A stretch of DNA of 5,358 nt, from contig JANXRR010000481.1 of the NCBI GenBank assembly GCA_025356795.1, positions 1 to 5,358 of the forward strand. The letters run 5' to 3'. A program made the translations under genes and the position numbers. Below the pieces are notes generated by a model. That model saw only the letters and a program-made list of their open reading frames with translations. It searched no databases and was not told the origin of the DNA. How positions within the stretch are numbered: the first letter of the stretch is position 1; each line of letters starts with the position of its first letter. Shown here in pieces: positions 1 to 5,010 of the stretch. This stretch comes from Bacteroidia bacterium (GTDB taxonomy: Bacteria > Bacteroidota > Bacteroidia > Cytophagales > Cyclobacteriaceae).

Positions 1-685
1 AATAAGCCTTGCCAAAAATTACGGCAAAAATCCCCATATCATTAAGCCGATCAATATCACCAACACCCCTTACCCCTCCACTGGCTAATATTTTGAATTC
101 GGGAAATTTATTGATCACTTCTTGGTAAAAGTCAAAAGCTGGCCCTTCTAATACACCATCGCGAGAAATATCTGTGCACTTGACGTATTTAAGGCCACGG
201 TCGTAAAAATATTGTAAATGATCAAAGAACATAATATCAGATTTCATTTGCCATCCACGAAAGGCAATCTTCTTTGAAACGATATCAGTAACATCGGCAC
301 CTAAGGTCATTTTTTCTCTTCCATAAGAAATTATCCAGGAAGCAAAAAGCGTTGGATTTGTTACTGCAATGCTAGAAGCAGTAATATATTCTGCTCCATA
401 TTCGTACGCATTTTGTATGTCACCATCTGTGCAAATGCCTCCTGTAAAGTCAATTTTCAGATTGGTATGTCCAGCTATTGCTTCTAATACAAAGTAGTTT
501 TGAGGGCTCCCTTTTTCGGCTCCATCTAAATCAACAAGGTGAATTACTTCTATGCCGTGATCTTCAAAACGTTTGGCAAGATCTAGCACATTTTCATTGT
601 ATTCCTTCTCGCTAGATGGATCTCCCCTTCGCATCTTAACTACTTTCCCCTTTCTAATTGCAATGGATGGAATTACTTGTATCAT
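1..685 (-). CDS. HisA-like TIM-barrel protein, probable divergent paralogue lacking the N-terminal catalytic Asp (3' end outside window)
   Basis: I translated this minus-strand frame by hand. It is open from the ATG at 685 to the window edge (228 residues), and the family is about 240 long, so only the last few residues are missing. An in-frame TGA lies just upstream of the ATG, so no earlier start is possible. Family signatures are IHLVDLDGA (48-56), LGADV (128-132), CTDISRDG (170-177), ASGGV (201-205) and VIFGKA (222-227), which fit ProFAR isomerase (HisA), the (beta-alpha)8 enzyme that isomerises ProFAR to PRFAR in histidine synthesis. The usual PAIDI/L start reads IPSIAI, so the catalytic Asp of strand 1 is Ala9. 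The other expected Asp (131) and Thr (171) are present. The strand-3 GGG is TGG and the strand-4 GG is AS. It follows a DUF2911 gene by 30 bp, not hisH or another his gene. Family membership is sure; isomerase activity is doubtful. Confidence 0.85.
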   Translation of the reverse strand, partial: MIQVIPSIAIRKGKVVKMRRGDPSSEKEYNENVLDLAKRFEDHGIEVIHLVDLDGAEKGSPQNYFVLEAIAGHTNLKIDFTGGICTDGDIQNAYEYGAEYITASSIAVTNPTLFASWIISYGREKMTLGADVTDIVSKKIAFRGWQMKSDIMFFDHLQYFYDRGLKYVKCTDISRDGVLEGPAFDFYQEVINKFPEFKILASGGVRGVGDIDRLNDMGIFAVIFGKAY

Positions 686-715
686 GTCGCTAGTGAATCA
701 AATCTTTTTTTAAAC

Positions 716-1264
716 TTAATTATTTTGCAAAGGAACTGCTACTAAGGTTTTGTCCCATAAAAAGATTAACTCTATTTCTTCACCTCCTTTTTCAACCGAA
801 ATAGTAAACTGCTCAAATTCTTTGTCTTGAATTACCACCGGAACTTCAACTGTTACCACATCAAAGGTGGCCTCTCGATTGGTTTTACCATTAAAACCAA
901 TTCCCCATAAAGGAACCTCAGAATTAAAAATAATAGCCCAGGTTTTTTCATTGGGGATAGTCCAAAGTGAGTACTTTCCTTTCGGCAGTTTTTTACCTTG
1001 AATAGTTAATGGTTGATTGGTTTCAAGAGTTGTTGGCTCATTTGCACCTGTTCGCCATACTTTGCCGTAAGGAACTAAACCACCAAAAATTTCCCTTCCC
1101 TTTTTTGAGGGACTATTGTACTCTACTTTAATGGCAAGCTCATTGGTTTTATAGGTTGAACTCTTTTCGGGGCTCACCGTTTTCATTTTCTTCACCCCAA
1201 AATAGATGAGCCCTATTAAAACCAGAACAATTACTGCTCCCAATACAAGTAAAATTTTTTTCAT
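716..1264 (-). CDS. DUF2911 domain protein with N-terminal membrane anchor
   Basis: This is a 182-residue protein. Residues 3-23 form one strongly hydrophobic segment after MKK, with no lipobox Cys, so I read it as an uncleaved membrane anchor or possibly a signal peptide. The rest would then lie outside the cytoplasm. From about residue 42 it matches DUF2911: KGREIFGGL (55-63), VPYGKVWRTGANE (64-76), TTL, then GKKLPKGKYSLWTIP (90-104), WAIIFN (109-114), and a C-terminal LWDKTLVAVPL (169-179). The family is common in Bacteroidota and its biochemical function is not established, so I assign none. The ATG at 1264 is the natural start because it directly precedes the Lys-Lys and hydrophobic segment. 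The stop lies 30 bp before the HisA-like gene, which suggests co-transcription. It is divergent from the small ORF and LOG gene across about 125 bp. Confidence 0.9.
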   Translation of the reverse strand: MKKILLVLGAVIVLVLIGLIYFGVKKMKTVSPEKSSTYKTNELAIKVEYNSPSKKGREIFGGLVPYGKVWRTGANEPTTLETNQPLTIQGKKLPKGKYSLWTIPNEKTWAIIFNSEVPLWGIGFNGKTNREATFDVVTVEVPVVIQDKEFEQFTISVEKGGEEIELIFLWDKTLVAVPLQNN

Positions 1265-1335
1265 TATTCTTTAATTAAATAGATTAAGGCCTTTTTATTA
1301 AATAAGTTTCGAGTTTAACATTTTTAAGTGGCTTT

Positions 1336-1368
1336 TTGAAAATAATTTAGTTACTAAGCTTAATTTTA
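1336..1368 (+). promoter_or_regulatory. Possible Bacteroidota-type promoter for the 35-aa ORF and LOG gene
   Basis: A TTG (1336-1338) and a TAATTTTA (1361-1368) resemble the Bacteroidota -33 TTG and -7 TAnnTTTG elements, with the last base of the -7 box off consensus. The 22-bp spacer is at the long end. They lie about 20 bp before the first plus-strand ATG, in the correct divergent intergenic space. The region is very AT-rich, so chance matches are likely. This is a weak guess. Confidence 0.22.
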
Positions 1369-1389
1369 CTTCTTCAAATAAAAAAAATT

Positions 1390-1497
1390 ATGACAGTATT
1401 TGGTATTGTAATAGGTCTTTTCATTTTAGCCATTCTATCTATTTGGCTTTTCCCTAACAGCAAGGTAAGCAACAACGAACACGACATCAAACATTGA
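1390..1497 (+). CDS. Small single-span membrane protein (35 aa), unrecognised
   Basis: An ATG at 1390 opens 35 codons to a TGA at 1495-1497. The peptide starts MTVFGIVIGLFILAILSIWL, so residues 2-21 are an almost unbroken hydrophobic stretch suited to one membrane span. It is followed by a hydrophilic tail, FPNSKVSNNEHDIKH, with mixed charges. An A-rich leader (eight A or T bases ending in AATT) precedes the ATG, as is common at starts in this phylum. The ORF ends 15 bp before the LOG start, so it could be the first gene of that transcript. I recognise no family; length and character resemble the small membrane proteins that standard gene finders skip. A chance ORF cannot be excluded at this length, but the span-plus-polar-tail layout and tight spacing favour a real gene. 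Confidence 0.5.
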   Translation: MTVFGIVIGLFILAILSIWLFPNSKVSNNEHDIKH

Positions 1498-1512
1498 TTG
1501 CTCTTAAGGCTG

Positions 1513-2046
1513 ATGAACATCTGTGTTTTTTGCGGATCTTCTTTTGGTAACTCTTCCATTTACGAAGATGCGGCCAAAGAAATAGGTTTACTAATTTCAT
1601 CTTCCAATTCAACTCTAATTTATGGAGGCGGCAAAGTTGGTTTGATGGGTGCTGTTGCTGATTCGGTATTAAAAACTTCAGGAAGTGTTATCGGAGTAAT
1701 TCCAGATTTTTTATACCAGCGAGAAGTGGCCCATACCAGCTTAACAGAACTTCATATTGTAGCTAGTATGCATGAGCGCAAAATGCGCATGGCTGATCTT
1801 GCCGATGTTTTTGTGGCTCTTCCTGGAGGTTTAGGAACGCTGGACGAACTCGCGGAAATTTTAACATGGAAGCAACTTGGATTGATTCAAAAACCAATTG
1901 CGTTACTTAATATCAATTCTTATTTCGACCCGTTTATACTTCTTCTTGAAAAAATGGCTTCCGAGGGATTCTTGAAACAAACCAGCTTGGATGAACTTTT
2001 AATATCGAGCAGCCCACAAAAGCTTTTCAACTCTTTTCTAGTTTAG
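1513..2046 (+). CDS. LOG family protein (TIGR00730), putative cytokinin riboside 5'-monophosphate phosphoribohydrolase
   Basis: This 177-residue protein starts MNICVFCGSS, the usual N-terminus of the LOG/YvdD family. It has a Rossmann-like nucleotide-binding fold with IYGGGKVGLMG (36-46), MHERK (86-90, including the family Arg) and the signature PGGLGTLDE (104-112), which fits PGGxGTxxE with Glu112 as the expected catalytic acid. Characterised relatives hydrolyse nucleoside 5'-monophosphates at the N-glycosidic bond, giving free base and ribose 5-phosphate. In bacteria the true substrate is often plain AMP-like nucleotides, so the cytokinin name should not be taken literally. The old label 'lysine decarboxylase' for this family is wrong. 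I chose the ATG at 1513 over an in-frame TTG at 1498, because relatives begin at M-x-I-C-V-F and the TTG directly abuts the preceding stop codon. Length is normal and all key motifs are intact. It acts in the cytoplasm. Confidence 0.93.
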   Translation: MNICVFCGSSFGNSSIYEDAAKEIGLLISSSNSTLIYGGGKVGLMGAVADSVLKTSGSVIGVIPDFLYQREVAHTSLTELHIVASMHERKMRMADLADVFVALPGGLGTLDELAEILTWKQLGLIQKPIALLNINSYFDPFILLLEKMASEGFLKQTSLDELLISSSPQKLFNSFLV

Positions 2047-2066
2047 GCGTTTATACTTTGTAGCCA

Positions 2067-2091
2067 TCTAAAAATTATAACTATTTTTAGA
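2067..2091 (+). repeat. Perfect 9-bp inverted repeat between the LOG and protease genes
   Basis: TCTAAAAAT (2067-2075) and ATTTTTAGA (2083-2091) are exact reverse complements around a 7-base spacer. The element lies 20 bp after the LOG stop and 7 bp before the protease ATG. It could be an operator-like dyad, a weak AU-rich hairpin between the two genes, or a leader hairpin. The right arm overlaps the start of the AGAGGAAG purine stretch (2089-2096), so as RNA it would partly cover the sequence just ahead of the start codon. There is no U-tract after it, so a classical terminator is unlikely in the plus direction. Confidence 0.6.
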
Positions 2092-2096
2092 GGAAG
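2089..2096 (+). promoter_or_regulatory. Purine-rich, Shine-Dalgarno-like stretch before the protease start
   Basis: AGAGGAAG lies immediately before the ATG at 2099. It contains AGGA, but the spacing to the ATG (4 bases) is shorter than ideal. Other starts in this window have A-rich leaders and not purine-rich ones, so this stretch stands out. Whether it works as a ribosome binding site in this phylum, where anti-SD use is weak, is uncertain. Confidence 0.3.
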
Positions 2097-2098
2097 CT

Positions 2099-3331
2099 AT
2101 GGGTCAATTATATTCTTGCGTTATATTTTTATTCTTTTCCATTAGTTGTTTTGGGCAGCAACTTGGCTTCTCGCTTAAAGATGGACAGCACAAAGTAAAA
2201 ATCCCCATCGAAATTCAGAATAACTTAGTTATTGTTCCTGTTATTCTTAATAATCAATTACCTCTAAAATTTATTTTAGATACTGGGGTTCGAACTACTA
2301 TTTTGACAGACAAAACATATTCGGATATACTCCAACTTGAATACACAAAAAAATATGTCATAGGAGGGCCGGGCGGAGAAAAATTAATTGAAGCTTATAT
2401 TACCAACAATGTTTCTTTGGATTTGCCAGGTGTGCGAGGGGAAGGGCATACCATGCTGGTGCTCGAGACTGATTACCTAGAACTGCGAAATTATCTTGGA
2501 GCAGATATTCATGGAGTTTTAGGATACGAAATCTTTAGTCGATTTATTGTTCAGATTGATTATACGAACAAGCAACTCATCTTAATGCATTCAGATCATT
2601 TTAAGCCAAGTAAAAGATACCAGAAACTGGCAATGGTTGTGCAAGATACCAAGCCCTACCTTTTAACAGAGGTTGAATTGAACGATACCACAAGACTAAG
2701 TGTAAAACTACTTATAGATAGCGGTGCTAGCCACGGCATTATGCTAGAACCAGATTCAGACGATAGAATTATACTCCCTAAACGCCACCTTAAAAGCATT
2801 ATAGGAAGAGGGATTGGTGGTGTTATTACTGGCAATGTTGGGAGAATCAAATCGTTGAAAATGGGGAAATATTCGATCTTAAATCCCATTACCAACTTTC
2901 CAGATTTAAACAGTTATAGCGATACCCTAAAAAACAGCACTACCGTTTTCCGAAATGGTGCCATTGGAGGTGAGGTGCTCAATCGTTTTGATGTTATTTT
3001 TGACTTCCCTCATGAAAAAATCTATGTTAAGAAAAACGGCAACTTTAAAAAGAGTTTCTATTTTAACCTGAGTGGCTTAACAATTAAAGCAAAGGGTTCG
3101 AGCCTCAGAAAATATGAAATAAGTGATGTGCGCCCAAATTCTACAGCTGAAAGGGCAGATGTGCAAGTAGGTGATCTTCTTGTTACCATTAATGGTTTGG
3201 CTGCCAACGAACTAGATTTGAATAATATTAATGGTTTTTTTAATTCTAAACCAAACCGCAAAATTTTTCTTGAAATTATTCGTAATGGCGTGAAATTGAA
3301 AAGAAGCTTTCATCTCGAAAGTCAGATTTAA
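2099..3331 (+). CDS. Exported retropepsin-like aspartyl protease with C-terminal PDZ domain
   Basis: This is a 410-residue protein. Residues 1-20 form a Sec signal peptide ending SCFGQ, with cleavage probably after Gly19; the Cys is not in a proper lipobox, so a lipoprotein is unlikely. Two retropepsin-like halves follow. The first has FILDTG (58-63) and a later HGVLGYEIFSRF (138-149). The second has LLIDSG (204-209) and GAIGGEVLNRFDVIFDF (287-303). The two Asp (61 and 207) are the expected catalytic pair of an aspartyl protease built from two related halves in one chain. A PDZ domain occupies about 326-405, with the typical VRPNSTAERADVQVGDLLVTING stretch split over residues 344-366, and would bind peptide C-termini or position substrate. 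It is likely periplasmic or surface-exposed. Similar protease-plus-PDZ proteins are widespread in Bacteroidota, mostly uncharacterised. It overlaps the convergent downstream gene by 4 bp. Substrate is unknown. Confidence 0.88.
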   Translation: MGQLYSCVIFLFFSISCFGQQLGFSLKDGQHKVKIPIEIQNNLVIVPVILNNQLPLKFILDTGVRTTILTDKTYSDILQLEYTKKYVIGGPGGEKLIEAYITNNVSLDLPGVRGEGHTMLVLETDYLELRNYLGADIHGVLGYEIFSRFIVQIDYTNKQLILMHSDHFKPSKRYQKLAMVVQDTKPYLLTEVELNDTTRLSVKLLIDSGASHGIMLEPDSDDRIILPKRHLKSIIGRGIGGVITGNVGRIKSLKMGKYSILNPITNFPDLNSYSDTLKNSTTVFRNGAIGGEVLNRFDVIFDFPHEKIYVKKNGNFKKSFYFNLSGLTIKAKGSSLRKYEISDVRPNSTAERADVQVGDLLVTINGLAANELDLNNINGFFNSKPNRKIFLEIIRNGVKLKRSFHLESQI

Positions 3332-3822
3332 GATTTCAAAAATCTTTTTAATTGGCCTTTTCTTGTGCGGTAAGATTCCAGCAAATATTGATGGGTCTTT
3401 ATAAATTGCAAAGAATAAATAAAAGATTTATAAAGAGCGTCAGGGGTTAGATTTTCTTTGAGCAAAAAATTCATTACGCCTGAAGTTACCGATTCCTGAT
3501 AATTTGAATTCTTCAAAACGGTAATGGGTATGTTTTTTGTTCTATTTCTAGTAACGAGCGAACCAATCATGTTTTTCAATTCAACTTTGCCAATATTATC
3601 GTCTATGAAAATAAAATTGGGTTTAAAAGTCAACAATCTTTCTCGGATAGACTTAAAATCGAACGCAATCTCCGTAACTAGCTTATTGCCCTGCACATTG
3701 TGAAGATTTTCAAAAACACGACTGAGCTCAATTGGGTTATTTCCTACAATAAGCACTTTTAGCTCACCCATTATCTTAGAAGAATCAATTTTTGCATTCA
3801 TAGTTTTAAAACGGATAGCCAT
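3328..3822 (-). CDS. Single-domain receiver-like protein with degenerate phosphorylation site
   Basis: This protein is 164 residues from the first ATG. From about residue 21 it follows the CheY-type receiver order: strand 1 LKVLIVGNN (21-29), strand 3 PNFIFIDD (68-75), strand 4 IPITVLKNSN (98-107), strand 5 NFLLKE (118-123). There is no output domain, only a basic tail (YRTRKGQLKRFLKS). Asp74 aligns with the phospho-acceptor and Lys122 with the conserved Lys. However, the metal-binding acidic pair after strand 1 is Asn28-Asn29, and the switch Thr/Ser is Lys104. It therefore probably does not take up phosphate normally. The start is uncertain: in-frame ATGs at 3822, 3801 and 3771 all exist, and the last (MGELKVLIVG) fits the usual receiver N-terminus best. 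It is divergent from the FAD oxidoreductase over 75 bp and shares stop-codon bases with the protease gene. Its partner is not visible. Confidence 0.75.
   Translation of the reverse strand: MAIRFKTMNAKIDSSKIMGELKVLIVGNNPIELSRVFENLHNVQGNKLVTEIAFDFKSIRERLLTFKPNFIFIDDNIGKVELKNMIGSLVTRNRTKNIPITVLKNSNYQESVTSGVMNFLLKENLTPDALYKSFIYSLQFIKTHQYLLESYRTRKGQLKRFLKS
3330..3349 (+). terminator. Weak terminator-like hairpin at the convergent gene ends
   Basis: AAGATTT (3330-3336) and AAATCTT (3340-3346) can pair around the loop CAA, followed by TTT at 3347-3349. It begins inside the protease stop codon and lies within the 3' end of the opposing receiver-like gene. The stem is AT-rich with one G-C pair and would be weak. 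Position after the protease stop is its main support. Confidence 0.3.
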
Positions 3823-3897
3823 TCAAATGAGTTCAAGGATAATCAAACCTTTATACTAGGAAGTAAACATTAGTAAGATTTCAAACAATTAATTAAC

Positions 3898-5007
3898 ATG
3901 AGAAACGTACTTATTATTGGTGGAGGCATATCGGGCCTCATTACATCGTTTCAACTTGCTAACGCTGGTTTTCTAGTGAAAGTTATCGAAAAGAAAAGTT
4001 ATCCATTCCATAGGGTGTGCGGTGAATATATCTCGAATGAAACGATTCCATTTTTAAAATCATTGGGGCTTTACCCTGAACAGTTTTCTCCTCCTCACAT
4101 AAACGAATTGCAACTTACTTCAGTTAATGGTAAGGCTGCGACACTTTCGCTGCATTTAGGTGGCTTTGGCATTAGTCGTTATTCTTTTGATCAATTCTTA
4201 TTTGAAAAAGCAACGGAGGCCGGTGTTGAATTTTTATTGGGAGAAGAAGCAACCAAGATTGATTTCATCAACGAAAAATTTTATGTTAACACGAACAGAC
4301 AAAAGCTGGAAGCCCCTCTTGTAATAGGCAGTTACGGAAAGCGATCTAAAATTGATGTTGTTTTAAAAAGAAACTTTATTCAAAAAAGATCACCCTACGT
4401 TGGCGTTAAATATCACATTAAAACAGATCATCCTGCCAATCGTATTTCCCTACACAACTTTAAAGATGGCTATTGCGGCATTAGCAACATAGAGGATGGA
4501 AAGACAAATCTTTGTTATTTAACACACCGAGACAATGTCAAAAAGTATGGCAATATCCCCGAGTTAGAAAAAAACATTCTTTTTAGAAATCCCTATTTGA
4601 AATCAATTTTCAACAACTCCGAATTTCTTTTCGCACGCCCCGAAACAATTAATGAACTATCGTTTGAAACGAAGGCTCCCGTAGAAAATCATGTTTTAAT
4701 GACAGGAGATGCCGCTGGCATGATCACTCCACTTTGTGGGAACGGAATGGCAATGGCTATACACTCTTCAAAAATTTTAAGTGAGTTGATCATTTCGGCA
4801 TATCAAACTGCATTTGATAGAACACAATTGGAACAGAAATACAGCTATGCATGGAGAAGTCTATTTGAAAAAAGACTTTGGGCTGGAAGACAAATCCAAA
4901 AACTTTTTGGCAGCGAATGGACTTCTAATATTGCCGTCAATTTGGCGCTCCATTCAAAACCAATGGCAACTTTTCTTGTTGATCAAACTCATGGCAAGCC
5001 ATTTTAA
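3898..5007 (+). CDS. FAD-dependent oxidoreductase, geranylgeranyl-reductase / aromatic-hydroxylase type
   Basis: This is a 369-residue flavoprotein. The N-terminus is a Rossmann FAD-binding fold: strand VLIIGGGISG (4-13) with GxGxxG, and Glu31 at the end of strand 2 for the ribose. HRVCGEYIS (38-46) is a motif typical of this group in Bacteroidota. GSYGKRS (144-150) takes the place of the usual GADGxxS. LMTGDAAGMITPLCGNGM (267-284) is the second FAD-contact region, with Gly270-Asp271. The C-terminal part contains WAGRQIQKLFG (328-338). The family includes geranylgeranyl reductases and flavin monooxygenases; the sequence alone does not say which reaction. No signal peptide or membrane span is visible, so it is cytoplasmic or membrane-associated. 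It sits 3 bp from the end of a convergent UbiA-type prenyltransferase gene, which supports a role in isoprenoid or phenolic-lipid chemistry by inference. Start is the first ATG, directly before the FAD motif. Length is normal. Confidence 0.85.
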   Translation: MRNVLIIGGGISGLITSFQLANAGFLVKVIEKKSYPFHRVCGEYISNETIPFLKSLGLYPEQFSPPHINELQLTSVNGKAATLSLHLGGFGISRYSFDQFLFEKATEAGVEFLLGEEATKIDFINEKFYVNTNRQKLEAPLVIGSYGKRSKIDVVLKRNFIQKRSPYVGVKYHIKTDHPANRISLHNFKDGYCGISNIEDGKTNLCYLTHRDNVKKYGNIPELEKNILFRNPYLKSIFNNSEFLFARPETINELSFETKAPVENHVLMTGDAAGMITPLCGNGMAMAIHSSKILSELIISAYQTAFDRTQLEQKYSYAWRSLFEKRLWAGRQIQKLFGSEWTSNIAVNLALHSKPMATFLVDQTHGKPF

Positions 5008-5010
5008 CTA

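Noticed and set aside
1..685. Straight call of hisA as a histidine biosynthesis gene
   Set aside because: The strand-1 catalytic Asp is Ala, phosphate-site glycines are changed, and no other his gene is visible beside it, so the symbol would overstate what the sequence shows.
1282..1296. Short palindrome AAGGCCTT upstream of the DUF2911 gene
   Set aside because: Eight-base palindromes are expected by chance and there is no repeat copy or flanking structure to support an operator.
1498..1512. TTG start for the LOG gene adding MLLRL
   Set aside because: Relatives start at the M-x-I-C-V-F motif, and an ATG is available at 1513 with a normal distance from the upstream ORF.
1374..1559. 61-codon minus-strand open frame
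   Set aside because: It lies antisense to the small membrane ORF and the LOG N-terminus, has no domain character, and LOG is certain in this region.
2099..2160. Lipoprotein signal for the protease
   Set aside because: The Cys at residue 17 is preceded by S-I-S without the Leu/Val at -3 that a lipobox needs; a Sec signal peptide cut before Gln20 fits better.
2656..2895. 79-codon minus-strand open frame
   Set aside because: Lies wholly antisense within the protease gene, across the second DSG motif; composition is a low-complexity reflection of the coding strand.
3058..3261. 67-codon minus-strand open frame
   Set aside because: Antisense to the PDZ domain, which is well supported on the plus strand.
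3823..3897. Divergent promoters between the receiver-like and FAD genes
   Set aside because: The 75-bp gap must hold control signals, but no TTG plus TAnnTTTG pair at sensible spacing could be picked out from the AT-rich sequence on either strand.
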